From Symsagittifera roscoffensis (Eukaryota; Xenacoelomorpha; Acoela; Convolutidae), in contig NC_087066.1 in the NCBI RefSeq assembly GCF_963678635.1, forward strand, positions 51,207,581 to 51,271,580: 64,000 nt of DNA, given 5' to 3'. Position numbers and translations under genes: made by a program. Below, one piece after another: positions 24,327-36,061 of this stretch (the stretch's first letter is position 1; every line of letters starts with the position of its first letter). A model generated the notes under the pieces. The model worked only from the letters and a program-made list of their open reading frames with translations. It ran no database searches and was not told where the DNA came from.

Positions 24327-25030
24327 AGAGGGGGTGGGGGTAAGAGGCAAACTTTGGTGCGGTTAGGGCAAGCGGCAAACGGACAAACGTTGATAGGGTG
24401 ATGGGGGTAAGGGCAAGGGGCCAAACGTTGGCGGGGTGGGGGGTGTGTTTAGGGGCAAGGGATAAACGCTGGCGGGGACGGGGGCAAGGGGAGAAGGGCA
24501 AAAAAGTTTTGGCTTAACTTTGGTATGCGAGCCGTCGGTGATATGTTACAATAGGTGGCAGATTCAATTTAAGCCGCATCAAAAAACTGAAAATAATTTA
24601 TTTTGGATTTTTGAGGTCTAAAATGCTATCAAAACAATCGATTCTCATGTTGCCCTCGGGCAGCAAAATGGAATAAATAACTGATTATAAGCCATTGTTT
24701 TTTTAATAATCTATTTAAAATCAATTAAAATAGATTTTATTTCCATTTTATTTTGGTTTCACGCCGTGCAACTTTTTGCAAGAATTGCTGCATTTGTTCT
24801 CGGTTTTCAAAGTACAGCCTTCTTGTTTTTTTTTCTAAACCTAAACTTTACCCAACGTTTGTCCCTTTGTCAACACCCCCACCACCAATTTTTGCCCCTT
24901 TTCCCCCTTGCCCCCGTTCCCACCAGCGTTTACCCCATTGCCCGTTACCAACCCCCCACCAATGTTTGGCCCCTTGCTGCTTGCATTGACCCCAACAAAG
25001 TTTGCCTCTTAACCCCCCCCCCCCACCCTC
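24327..25030. repeat. foldback with G-rich and C-rich arms
   Basis: The left arm (about 24327-24508) is built from units of the type GGGGCAAGGGGCCAAACGTT and GGCGGGG. The right arm (about 24888-25030) is its diverged reverse complement (CACCAATGTTTGGCCCCTTG, then C-runs). The spacer of about 380 bp is AT-rich. Proline-rich open frames on the + strand come from the C-rich arm and are not genes. Confidence 0.7.
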
Positions 25031-25077
25031 ATTTCACCAGCCACCGAAAAAAATCACCCCCAGTTTGGAACAATTTC

Positions 25078-25345
25078 TGAGACGGATTAAAACTCCGCTT
25101 ACGCGTCAATAGCGCGAAATATATCGCGCGTAAATTGTCCCAAATTGTCCAAAATGTCCAAAACTTTTGGCCCGTTTTTCCAAAGTTTTGACTGCAGCGC
25201 AGAAAAATTAGCCAAAACAGGGTGTTTTTAGTGCTTTGGAAGAGCTCGAGAAAACAATTTGCTCGGCCTACAAAAAGGTCGACAAAAATTTTGATTTTTT
25301 TGAAACTCCTCCTCCACAAGAAAATACTAGAACCAACCCTGAGAG
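25078..25345 (-). repeat. GTTCCGACT-family fragment joined to a MITE fragment
   Basis: 25078-25145 (GACGGATTAAAACTCCGCTT, ACGCGTCAATAGCGCG, AATTGTCCC) is a reverse piece of the GTTCCGACT family. About 25165-25345 (GCAGCGCAG, GGTGTTTTTAGTGC, GAGCTCGAGAAAAC, GGTCGAC) is a reverse CAGGGGCGGATC-family fragment, like 2011-2269. Confidence 0.6.
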
Positions 25346-25404
25346 GGAATGATTGTTTTTAAATAACTGCCATTTCATATGACAGTTGCAGGAGTCGTTA
25401 TTGA

Positions 25405-25898
25405 TAATTATTGTTCCGACTTTCGATACGAAAGTAACGGAAAATTTGTGCTCGGGGTGGGGTTTTTTGTTCTTTGGACAAATTCCGGTTTTTTAACTAA
25501 CCATATTTGAATATATTTTCAATATCATTTGAAAAGTAGTGTTGTCTTGAGCTCAAATTTGAAAAGATATTTCACCTGTGATCACTTGGGACAATTAACA
25601 CGTGATATATTTCGCGCTATCAACGCGTAAGTGGAGATTTAATCCGTCTTATAAATCGTTCCAAATTGGTTGACGAAGCTTATTTGCCATAATTGATTTG
25701 TTACAAGGAACGAAATCTATCTTCTTATACTTTATATGGCGTGTGGGGGATGATTTTTAAAAAAAATTTCAAATTTTAGAAGAAAAAAAATTTCATTTTA
25801 TTTTATTTCATTTCAATTTTTTTTGTTATTACTGCTGCTCAATAAACCTTGAAAGGCAGTCGGAACATTCAGGGCTTTGCCCTGATACGAGCAGTCTT
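25405..25898 (+). mobile_element. full-length GTTCCGACT-family element
   Basis: Starts near TGTTCCGACTTTCGATACGA, where ACTTTCG-ATA-CGAAAGT can form a hairpin. Ends near GGCAGTCGGAACATTCAGGG, followed by a second hairpin (CAGGGC-TTTG-CCCTG). The GTTCCGACT motifs at the two ends are inverted. The middle has AACGCGTAAGTGGAGATTTA and ATGGCGTGTGGGGGATGAT. The full order is repeated in reverse at 60512-61047. No ORF. Confidence 0.8.
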
Positions 25899-27904
25899 GT
25901 TCACTTTTATAGACACTGACAATAAAATTCAATTTTTATCAACTTTTATTCATTGAACTCCATTTCGGGAAATAGCTGGTTAGCTCTGTGTCACACTCAA
26001 ATAGTATTTATATTTCAGTAATTAAACCAAATGATAGCAAAAAAGCGTCTTCAATATTTTATAAAAAGAACAAAGAATTCACAAAAACTATCTTAATACC
26101 ATGTACAATTGACTGGAAAAACACATTTTCTGCTCATGAGTTTGATACATGCATTATTTAGCAATTTTGCCACCTAATGAACTATTGCGCCCAGCACAGT
26201 TTTGTTTCTAACTTCGCGTCCCGAGTAACTGTTAAATTTTTCTCTCTGCTCTTTCCCTTTGTGTACAAAATAAAATCAGCAAATATTTCAAAGTTTTAAG
26301 CTTTTCAATATATAGTTTTAATGAAAAAGAAAGAAAAAATTAGTCAATTCGGTTCCAAGAACTTTAGAGTAGTCACATATGGGAGGACGTCCAAAGGCAG
26401 TGGATCTGTCAAGTGCACCTTAGGAGCAAAGTAATATTTAGCAGCTTTTCTGCGTAACACATATGGCTACTGAAATTAAGAGAGGCTAAAATGATTCAAA
26501 AACATATTAAAGTGCAGTAATATTTGATTATACCTGTTTTCAAATTTCATCAAATTAAGACACTTAAGATCTTGTTGACTGGTATGTACAAATCTTAAAA
26601 TGGCGTATCCTTCTTGTCAATTCGTATTCTTTCATTTGCATAGCTTCTTTAATCAAACTTATTCTTGTTTCTTATTCTTGTACTAATTGCTCTTAACTTG
26701 GTTGATATCAAACTTTCTAATATTTGTAAGCTTTTAATTCGATTTTCCTGATTGAGACATTGATCTGTTTTTTCATTTGATATTACGCTGTTGATTGTTA
26801 TTGTCGAGCAGAAGTGTTCTTCCCTTGTTTTTTTTTGCCAATATTGTAGTCATTTCATAATTATAAAGTTCCCCCTTTGAGTAGAATTTGTGATCCTTTT
26901 TTAATTTTTCCCAAGATATCCAATCTTTCTAAGTTGAAAAAATGCGTAAAATGCTCTTTTAAGAATTCTCTATTTTTTCAACTCCGTCCTATTTGCTAAT
27001 CTATATACTAGAACTACATTTTGCAATACTAGTCTTAAAGTCTAATTAATGTTTTTTGATTGAAAAAATTCTGTAGTGATAAATTAACTTCCTGTCAGTG
27101 AGGTCAATTTTATCAAGGCTCCCTCTTCAGTATTTGTATGACACTCATTAATGATTGACCCCCCATAATGTGACAACCTAATTTTTTCGAATTTTAAGAC
27201 CCCCTTATTTTTTAGAAACGCCAATAGACTCTATTTTCGAGGGGATGATCAACCTTTTAAAAAAGTAAAAATTTTGTGCATGCGATCGGATGAAAACTAG
27301 TGCGCACGCCATTAAGAAAAGCGCATTTTCCGCAATTATTGGTTTTCTTTTAGTTATCAAGCAGCAATTAATTCACTAAAAACGGCAGTTTGTCAAATAA
27401 AATGTTCTCTATGCCTCATTTGCTTAATTAAGTTTGCATGGATTTAGCGGGAATAAAAGGCTTTCAAGTGCGTCATTTTGAGGCGTCTTTTCAGTGGTTT
27501 TAAAAAGCGAAATTTCAAAAAAAGGGCAAAAGCTTTCAAAACTAAAAGCGAAAACGGTACAAAAGAAACAAAAGGTCTCAAAATATTTTATCGTCCCACA
27601 AAAATGTGCACAAGCAGTATTGTTTAAAAGATGAAACCGGAAAGAAATTGGACCGTGTTTTGAGGTACTTCAAGTTTCAAAGTGAACACAGAATGAAAGG
27701 AAAAGAAAAGGTATGGATGGTTTAATTATGAAAAACAGGGGAGGGTGAGATTTTTTTGGAGAAATGAATAAAAACAGTGAAGGGGAGAGGGGGAAATGTC
27801 GAGTCCATTTCCTTTTTCATCCAATAGCATTTAGCTGATTTTTAATGTTTTCTAAATCCGCTAAATGCTAATGCGCTTTGCTCTCTGGTCCGTTTTGGGC
27901 TCTT
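25899..27904. other. gene-free stretch
   Basis: AT-rich, no supported exon. The G/A-rich segment at about 27700-27800 is low complexity. Confidence 0.4.
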
Positions 27905-28052
27905 TTCTTTTATAAATTCCTAGCTACCGTTATTCAGTCTCCCAATAGATGGTGTCTGAGTGTTTTGCTTTCCGCTACCGTCGTTTTTCTCTCTGATTTT
28001 CAAACAATTCCGTTCAAGCTTCGAAGCTTTACTACACGTTTTCAACGCTTGG
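27905..28052 (+). promoter_or_regulatory. possible TATA promoter and non-coding first exon
   Basis: TTTATAAATT at about 27909 is followed some 26 bases later by TTCAGTCT, an initiator-like sequence. About 115 bases of less AT-rich sequence then end at CAACGCTTGG followed by GTGAGTTTTT, a strong splice donor. This spacing fits a core promoter with a first untranslated exon. The downstream partner is unknown; the gene at 44524 would be a candidate if it has a long first intron. Sequence motifs only. Confidence 0.25.
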
Positions 28053-28308
28053 GTGAGTTTTTTTTTACTGTCTTTATGTTTCTTTTTCTTTGAAACTTTT
28101 TCCAATAATGTGGAAATTTTACGTAGACAATAAATTATTGAAATCTTCATCTTTCTGCATGCAAACTATCTTTCCAAATATTATGCAAATTATATTATGA
28201 ATATTTATTACTAGAATTATTTAGCAATATGGTATTTTTAGAGGGCGGTTAACCACTCAGTGTAAGACAATGACTCGAATAGTGAATGCCCGATGTGATT
28301 ATCATAGG
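28053..28308. other. gene-free stretch
   Basis: AT-rich, nothing recognised. Confidence 0.4.
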
Positions 28309-28590
28309 CATGCGCGGATCTAGAACTTTCTTCAGGGGGAAAAATCTTCTTTGAAAATGGAAATTAGACCATTTCAGAAAAACTTAGACAAAGATTTGTA
28401 AAGTCCGGTCAAGGTCAAAAAGGAGCGCGCTCCCTTTCAAATTTTTTTATGTATTGGTGATGATGGCGCTTTCAGAGAACTTTAGTGTTGATTCACAAAA
28501 AGTGGTTGTCAAAAAAAAGTACCATGGGGAACCTTTGGGTCGTCAGGGGGTCGACGGATTCCATAAACTTGATGGGGGGAGGGGATAAAG
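28309..28590 (+). mobile_element. decayed CAGGGGCGGATC-family MITE
   Basis: Starts GCGCGGATCTAGAACTTTC and AGGGGG. Contains AAAAAGGAGCGCGCTCCC, GATGGCGCTTTCAG and AGTACCATGGGGAACCTTTG. Ends at GGGGTCGACGGATTCC and a G-run. The right end is degraded. Confidence 0.65.
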
Positions 28591-29060
28591 ACGTTGAATT
28601 TATTTTGATACTAACTTTTGACATACGTTGTTGACTGACCGACACTGAAATTTTTCTAAGTTCACGGATGGCCTCAATCTGCATTAATTTCAAGCGGAGC
28701 GCGCAAAAATAAACTAATTTTTTGACAAAACGGCCTAAGCGAAAACAAAAAACAAAGATAGACGGTTGAGCAAGTAGCACAGAAAATTCCGACCACATTT
28801 AAAAAACTTTCAATTTTTTTTTTAATTTCGTCGTGTTTTGTTCGTGGAGTGATGAGATAATCTGAGCAAAGTTCTAGAGATTAGGAGTATTCAATGGTAA
28901 TAATTATTTTAATATATCCAACAACAATTTTCCAAAAAAAATTCAAAAATAAGTTCCAAAATTTTGTGCTGAAAAATTTTTGTCGTAGTTTTTTGTTTTC
29001 TGATAGAATTACTATCAAAAAAATTCGAAAACTAATTTGACTGGAATAAAACCAAGTTTT
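28591..29060. other. gene-free stretch
   Basis: AT-rich. 28990-29060 may hold the degraded start of the tandem array that follows. Confidence 0.4.
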
Positions 29061-29725
29061 TACGGCTTGAATTTAATTTTTATAAATTGACTTTCAAAAG
29101 CCAATTATAAGATCGATTCTCGTTTCACTCGAAATAAGAATAAACATATCTTAGTAGCTTTACACTAGGTTTAAAATGCTATATCATGCGTTATTGTTTT
29201 TGAGAATAAAAAAAATAGAAAAAACAGTTTTACTCTTATAAAATTAAATTTTCACGGCTTGAGTTTAAACTTTGTAAACAGACTTTCTTTTATAAGCCAA
29301 TTATAAGTTCGATTCTTGTTTCACTCGAAATAAGAATAAAGCACATCTTAGTAGCTTTACACTAGGTTTAAAATGACTATATCATGCGTTAATGTTATTG
29401 AGAATGAAAAAAAATACAACAAACAATTTTACTGTTAAAAAACTAAAAATTTCACGGCTTGAATTTAAACTTTATAAACAGACTTTTATAAGCCAATTAT
29501 AAGTTCGATTCTCGTTTCACTCGAAAAAAGAATAAAACATATCTTAGTAGCTTTACACTAGGTTTAAAATGACTATATCATGCGTTATTGTTTTTGAGAA
29601 TGAAAAAAAATACAAAAAACAGTTTTACTGGTATAAATTTAAATCTTCACGGCTTGAGTTTAATTTTTATAAACAGACTTTTATAAGCCAATTTTAAGTT
29701 CGATTCTCGTTTCACTCGACATGAA
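29061..29725 (+). repeat. tandem array, about 195-bp unit, 3.4 copies
   Basis: ACGGCTTGA(A/G)TTTAA recurs at 29062, 29254, 29454 and 29649, giving periods of 192, 200 and 195 bp. Each unit carries TATAAGCCAATTATAAG, GTTTCACTCGAAA, TTAGTAGCTTTACACTAGG and ACTATATCATGCGTTA. The last copy breaks off after CACTCGACATG. Copies are similar but not identical, so this is a small old array or a remnant of a satellite. Confidence 0.85.
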
Positions 29726-30429
29726 AATAAAACACAAAAGATGTTAGGCCAGTTTTTCTTCAAACTGGGAAAAAAGGTTTAACATAACTTTAAAGTCATT
29801 AGTATCACGACTGAAAGAGCTAAAATTTTGTAAAGTTATATCACTCAGCCCATTCCAGTGATAACTTTTGGTGCCTGATTTTGTGTTGAGAACAATAAAA
29901 AAAATGGTCGTAACAATCAGCGGATTATCCAAAAAATGAATACATTGACGTAAGAGAGCTCAAAAACAAGTTTAGCAACCCTAATCTGGCTTTTACGCAG
30001 TAGTGATTTGCCTAAAACGAGTCAACGAAATTATCTGAAATATTTTTTTACCTTACAATGACATATTACGATTATTGAAAAAAGCCAAGCAAACTTGGCT
30101 TACTAAATAGAAGCTGGGAGATATATTAGATTAGATGGCATATTCAAGTTTAATAGCTGGATCGCTCTTGGTTATACTTCGGTTTTTATGAATTTTTCAT
30201 TGCCAAATTGTTTTGAAAAGGAAGTGTAAAATTTGAATTTTGGAGTTTAAAATTTAATTTTCTAGTCTAATATATGCACTGCTCAAATAAAATCTCAAAA
30301 AATCTCCCTATTATGATATATCAACAAGAATTGCAATAAAACATCACATGGAAATTTTAATTAGTGCAACAAAGACATCTTCAACAAATCACCTGTTATA
30401 TTTAAACCAAACCAACAAAGTGTAGTCTG
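29726..30429. other. gene-free stretch
   Basis: 29836-29925 (AGCCCATTCCAGTGATAAC and AATGGTCGTAACAATCAG) is similar to 43710-43795, a dispersed repeat. Otherwise AT-rich. Confidence 0.45.
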
Positions 30430-30622
30430 TGAGAAGACAACCGCGCATTCAACTCGTCAGCTTCTAGGCAAATTTTTTATTAAGCAATCAGAATCACGAT
30501 AAGAAGGAAAACGAAACTTTCAATTATTTTTGCGTACGTTTGGTTTTCTTATCTCAATTCTGATTGGTTGATATAACGATTGTCTAACTGACGAGTATGA
30601 ATACGCGCTTGTCTACTTCCTG
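30430..30622. mobile_element. palindromic MITE, arms about 85 bp
   Basis: The left arm (GAAGACAACCGCGCATTCAA, CTCGTCAG, CAATCAGAATCACGATAAG) and the right arm (TTATCTCAATTCTGATTGG, CTGACGAG, ACGCGCTTGTCTACTTC) are inverted repeats. The loop is about 20 bp around TTTTTGCGTACG. A shorter relative is at 62627-62738. Confidence 0.75.
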
Positions 30623-31147
30623 CTGCGTAACGCAAACCAACTCAGCACCCAATTTATTTTTAATTTCTTTGCGTTCTCCAAGACCAAAATTGATTGATTT
30701 TAACTTGCGTTTATTTTGTTTACCGAGCATTTTATACCATTCAGCGCGAGGCGCCAATTAGCAAAAAATTCATTACTCGATTTTGAAAATTCCAGTCAAA
30801 TGGATTTTCATTAGAGACGGACGCCTGATGATATTGAATTCAAATTCCATTAAGCTTGTTGAACATCGGCGCTCTTTTGAAATAATAGTTTTTCCTGTTT
30901 TTCGGATGGAAAACGTCATCCTGTAATTAGAATGCATCTTGCGGTTGGTGCGACATTTCATGTTAGCTCCAACCATCTCATTAATGCAAGTTCTGCCATC
31001 GAAATTTGATATTTGATTCAAAGCCACGCGAGGGGAAATAATTTAGACGCCATTAAATAAATTGAAAGATTGAGACTAAGCAGATACTACCTGGTGCTTC
31101 TTCATAATTCAGGATTACAGGATTATCCAATTTTTTGAAGTGAAAGG
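30623..31147. other. gene-free stretch
   Basis: No supported exon. 31140-31147 is the left target duplication of the next element. Confidence 0.4.
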
Positions 31148-31299
31148 GAATCTTGTTGACAATTTCTCCCCAATGGTACGTAGTAACAAATCCCCCCCCC
31201 CCCCCATTAGGAAAGAATTGAACAGTTAAGCATATACGAAATTTGAACCTTTTACCAACTCACCCTTTTGCAAACATGGGAAAATAGTTAACAAGATCC
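31148..31299. mobile_element. 152-bp hAT-like MITE with 8-bp target duplication
   Basis: Left end GAATCTTGTTGACAATTTC and right end AAAATAGTTAACAAGATCC are inverted repeats. Flanks GTGAAAGG (31140-31147) and GTGAAATG (31300-31307) match at 7 of 8 positions. It contains a long C-run. A sister copy lies 460 bp downstream. Confidence 0.85.
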
Positions 31300-31380
31300 G
31301 TGAAATGCAGTGTTCGCCTACTCTACTGTCCCAAAATTTAATTGATTAATCGAAACATTCAGTAATGTTTCGCCACAACG

Positions 31381-31672
31381 CAGGCGCGGATCTACGATTT
31401 TCTCGCGGGGAAAAATAATATTTTTAAAGTTAGTGGTCATTCTTTCCGAAATGCTTTTCAGAGCTTTTCGAGATCTGTATAAAGACCCCATTTCCCCTGT
31501 TTTTTCGACTCATGTTTTCTTACAAATTTTTCTCAAATTCAGTGGATGCTGGCGCCAAAACGCCCTTGGAAAAACTTGATATTGGTGACCAATAGTGTAC
31601 GTTGTAAAATAGTAGTACCAAGGGGGACCTTGGGGGCAATCAATTGTTTGAATTTTTCAGAGGATGGGGTAT
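31381..31672 (+). mobile_element. decayed CAGGGGCGGATC-family MITE
   Basis: Starts CAGGCGCGGATCTACGATTT followed by CTCGCGGGG. Contains TTTTCGAGATCTG, GCTGGCGCCAAAACGCCC and AGTACCAAGGGGGACC. Ends in degraded G-rich sequence. It sits between the two small MITEs at 31148 and 31758. Confidence 0.7.
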
Positions 31673-31757
31673 TTTGGTCTGCGTAACTTTTTTTCCGTAA
31701 AAATGATCTCTTCCTGAGCGCAAGAAAGTAAAAAGTTGCCAAAAAAATTGATTTTTT

Positions 31758-31911
31758 GGATCTTGTTAACAATTTCCTCCCCTATGGTACCTTTTGACGA
31801 ATTTCCCCCTAATTAGAAAAAATTAAACAGTCAAGCGTAAAATGCATTCAAGCATCTTGTAACTTATTTGCAAAAGTGTTAGCAGGCAAATAGTTAACGT
31901 TAACGGGATCA
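31758..31911. mobile_element. 154-bp hAT-like MITE with 8-bp target duplication
   Basis: Left end GGATCTTGTTAACAATTTCC and right end TAGTTAACGTTAACGGGATCA are inverted, apart from a small internal GTTAACGTTAAC duplication. Flanks GATTTTTT (31750-31757) and GATTTTTG (31912-31919) match at 7 of 8 positions. The interior is similar to 31148-31299. Confidence 0.8.
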
Positions 31912-31919
31912 GATTTTTG

Positions 31920-33649
31920 TTGCTTAGAAATACTTGGTTTGGTCAAACTAACGTCAAACAAACTATATTTTAAGTCTCGTTTTCCGGACAGAATTTAAGG
32001 AGTATTTTGGATGTTTCCATTGCAAAAGCTGGTGCCCAATTGTCGATTAACCTAAGGGTTATATCGTCATTAATCATCTCCACCTATAATTGGATATCTT
32101 TGAAAGATCTTCAAGAAACTTGATTTTTTTTGTCCAAATTCAAAGTAAACGTGTTTGGAAGACATTCTATTCAACTTTCATTTATGCTACTGGTTCTCGA
32201 AATCTGAATCCTAAACTTTACCCTAATTATGTTTAGTTTTTTTTCACAATTTTCTTATCTGATTTTTTTTGTACTTTATCATGAGTTCGTTGAATAATTC
32301 TTATTTGTTCATCACTGGAGGAAGTGGCAAGGAGCTGAAACATTTTGAAAAAATCAAAGGAACTTCTTAATTCCAGGTTTGAATGAAAACTTTGAATGCC
32401 TAATCCCTGGTTCAAAATAGCCTATTTTCTAATAAGCCATGTTGCTGTTTAAAATAAACTGCGCCTGGGGTTCATTTCAGGGGCTATTCTTATGCGCAAA
32501 AGACTGAGTGGGCCAAAATTCTCAGTCAACCCGCGCTTAGTGAAATGCCCAAAATAGACTGATTTTAGAGCTTATTTCCTCCGAACTTATGAATAATGAA
32601 TAATGAAAATGATAGGTAGAATTAATTGGGGCAATCGGTCCTTCAATCGGTCCTTCGATCGGTTCAAGTCAGAAAGAAGCAAAAAAACTGCCCGGATTGA
32701 GATTTTAAATCAGTCGAAAACGTACAAAAGGAAGCTTTTCAACAGTTTCCGCTCCTTTCCACGGAAACGAATAGAAAAAAAAAGATTCCAGAAAGGTCTA
32801 TTCGTTTTTAACAAGTCAATTCAGCGAAAATATCTGTCGATTCAGCACGAAATTATCTGAGAAAACTTGCTGAAAAAGCATACAAATTTCATTGTTTTTC
32901 TCTTTAGTCAGAGACTTTTTTCGCTGACAAATGTTTTTACCGACAATTATTTGCTTTGAAATATTCTCAACTAAAGTTTTTTTAAATAAACAAATAAAGC
33001 GGAAAAAAGTATGAGCTCAATTTACTAAGGAGTTGGATTGGGTTTCTCCAAGGGTCGTTTTCTCTTCAATCCGTACCATCACAGATAACCAGGTTTTTGA
33101 ACAGAAATTTAATCAGTTTTTTATGCGACCAGAAAAGAAAAAGGTTTTGACGTTTTTGCAGAAAATCAAAAATAATTTTTCATAACAGAAATGACACAAA
33201 TTTGTCAGTTATAGAGGTTAACAGAAACTACTTAAGCTCTTGAAAATGAAAACTGAAACAGCGTTAGAAGCTCCTAAACAAAACAGAAATTAAATCAGTA
33301 GAAAAGCTTGAAGACATTACAAAATACGTATATTTTTGAGTTTACATGGATACCAGTCAGGCTTTACCCATAAACTGGTAAACAAACGTACTTTTGCAAT
33401 CGCAACTGATGAAAAAATGTGGAGTTTTTTGTTAGTTACTGGTTGTCCCCGGGTTACCTAGTACTACTTTACGTCCTCATCAATTCCTTAGTTCAAATTA
33501 CTGTCAAATTCTTTCTTGTACTCATGACATGAGAGCAATTTTGATAACTGGAAGACGCATCTACAATAACCTACTGCTCTGATATTTTTTTCATTTCTCA
33601 TTCCTGATTTTAATAATTTTAAAAATACACGTTTTTTTATTATCCTAGT
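31920..33649. other. gene-free stretch
   Basis: AT-rich. The basic open frame at 32603-32860 includes a CAATCGGTCCTT tandem repeat and is probably chance. Confidence 0.4.
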
Positions 33650-33833
33650 TTGAGAATTAGTTGAAATAGAACGAATTTGTCACAGCAGAACCTGCCAATT
33701 CCACAATAACATCAACAGCATCAACAATGCCGACCAAAACAGTCGGTCTTAATTTAATCGAAAGAAAGCCTGCAAGTGTACAATTGGACAAACCAATTTT
33801 TTTTTTCAAACGAGTCGAACGACTCCTCAAGTT

Positions 33834-33921
33834 GAGTTTCTAAAGCCAAAGCAGATAACAAAACCAATTTTGACGCCTGAGTTTCTAAAGCCAAAGCAGA
33901 TAACAAAACCAATTTTGAGTT
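33834..33921 (+). repeat. tandem duplication, 40 bp plus spacer
   Basis: GAGTTTCTAAAGCCAAAGCA, followed by GATAACAAAACCAATTTTGA, occurs twice, 48 bp apart and essentially identical, so it is recent. Confidence 0.85.
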
Positions 33922-35476
33922 AGCAAAAATTAATGCACAGAAACTACTTAACTTCAGAAACGGCATAACGAACCGAGAGTTCATCCTATCGACAATCCGA
34001 CAGATGACAAATAATTACAGCGAGTACAGAAAACTGCTCAAACTAATCAGCATACAAAGAGAAAAGAAGAATCCAGCAATCAAAAGCTCCCATTCTAACA
34101 ATCAAAATCCAACAATTTATCAAACTGCTTGTAATACATCAGTAACTCATCAGCAGTCACAAATCAAGAACAATAGCCAATTTTTTTTAGCGGTTTTTGC
34201 ATCTCAAGTAATCAAAAACAAAATATTTCAAACGAATAACGTCAAAAACAGACAATTTTTCCGCAGTCAAATGTTTTTTTTCTACACCCCAGACAAACAT
34301 CATTACAGCAGAGTACAAAGCGCCAGTTTCATCTGGAGCGCTTACGTTGTTTCACCTGCTGAAATTGACATGTTGTCTGCAAACTTCACAAGTAGAACGG
34401 TGACTCGATGAACCGGAAACAAATTCAAACTACTGTTCACAGTCAACCAATGACGGCAACGAGAGCTTAGCTCAACTGAAATAGTTAACAACAGGCTCAT
34501 CAAAGCGCTTATCAAACAATCGCATGATACTCATTCAACAGCGCTATTTTTTCAACTGCTCCTAAAAGTTTCAACTACTGAACAGAAGACCAGACTTAAT
34601 TGTACACCATTAAGTCAACGGACACCAGCAACTACCTCTTTTTTCGACACAACATAAAAACTCCTCCAATTAGGTGTAGCCGATCGAAGCTTCAAGATAT
34701 CAAATAAGACGAACTCCTGTTTTTTTGTGACTTGGATATGTGAATCTTTGATCAATTCAGATTTGCCAATTGACGATAAGGGAAGACCAATACGTGCAAA
34801 GTCCCCTGAATAAATTGTCTGGGACAGCACATGGTAAAAGATTGCATTTTAAGGCGAACATGCATCCATTTCAACAGACAGCTTAACCGATATTTTCTTC
34901 AACATAAAACCCAATTAACTTCCTTAACATACTTCGTTAACAAAGCAGCGCATATTCAGCAACATAATAGAAATTAGAAAACCGATACCAGAAGCAACTT
35001 GTTACCTTTGTACTTGTTACCATCACTGTAGTAACAATTATGCTTTTCCGGACAACGAATGCAATGAAAACTATTTGCTTCAAGCGATATCCGACTGTCT
35101 TGAAAGCCACGGCTCTTAATAATTCTCCATCGGTTCACTTTTTAATTCGAATACTTCAAAACACGATCTTTTCAATTGACCGTTTATTTTATTGCCAACA
35201 TCGGCTAACTGTTTTTAGCCACACGTGTTTGCTTGCTCGAGAAGTCAAACCTAGAAAAAGTTTAAGCTGACAAAATCATAGCAATTACAAACATTCAAAA
35301 GACAAAAATTTCCCAGGTTTCAATCTCAATAAAACCAACAACCCTGAGCTTTCAACATTTTAAAATGATAAGAGAACGCACCGCGTGCAGTTTATACAAC
35401 TCCTGTTCGAACAAATGCTGGACCGACGGCTTTTTAACTTGGTTCTTAACTCTTCTCCATATAACGAAATCAATGA

Positions 35477-36061
35477 AGATGCAGAACTCTCCGAACTACA
35501 AGCGTCTGTTCAGACATTACGCAATTACGGAACTTAATCAGAAGTAGCCCTCTGGAAAGACAAGAAACGAGACTCGGAAAGCAGTCGGCAGACGAACACC
35601 TACTGAGAAGGGCGGTACGGAATTTTGTAGAAGCAAACCCGGCAAGCTTTCCTTGTGACAGGCACTTTCGCAAAAAATATGATAAATATCTACATCTACA
35701 TATTTGCGAGATATCCGTTCGACCCAAGGACCGGGACTTCACAGATACATTTCGTGTCACTTGCAAGCTTCAGCCAATTTTGCTGTTTAAACATGCTGAG
35801 ACAATAGTTAATGTTAAAGGGTACCCCCGCATTGAGAAACTCATCGACTGCCACCTCTCAGACAATTTCTACCAACCAATCAAAAGTGTAAAAGAAGCAA
35901 AACAAACTCTCTCGGATTCAAGAAAATTTTTTGCGACAGTACGGCCCCATCTGACTGAGTGGATCACAACGCACCCAGAGATTGAATTGCACTGCTCAGC
36001 AAACAGCGCCATATCTCAAGACGAGCTAGAAAACAACATAACAACAAAAAAATTGTTATAA
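35477..36061 (+). CDS. unrecognised 195-codon open frame
   Basis: The frame is open from the stop at 35474-35476 to a stop at 36059-36061. The first ATG is at 35780, which would give 93 residues, but the upstream part is also protein-like (ADEHLLRRAVRNFVEANPAS, then a CDRHFRKKYDKYLHLHICE segment). Balanced composition and alternating hydrophobic residues argue against chance in this AT-rich DNA. Upstream, 35440-35540 is protein-like in another frame (AELSELQASVQTLRNYG), hinting at a frameshift or an intron. I recognise no family; it may be part of a mobile element. Confidence 0.35.
   Translation, partial: RCRTLRTTSVCSDITQLRNLIRSSPLERQETRLGKQSADEHLLRRAVRNFVEANPASFPCDRHFRKKYDKYLHLHICEISVRPKDRDFTDTFRVTCKLQPILLFKHAETIVNVKGYPRIEKLIDCHLSDNFYQPIKSVKEAKQTLSDSRKFFATVRPHLTEWITTHPEIELHCSANSAISQDELENNITTKKLL

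Noticed and set aside
24753-25080. Proline-rich open frames
   Set aside because: They come from the C-rich arm of the foldback at 24327-25030, start at non-ATG codons and overlap in two frames.
34004-34411. 135-codon frame rich in Asn, Gln and Ser
   Set aside because: Its composition follows the A+C skew of the island, with no motif or splice support. Mentioned only as part of the island.
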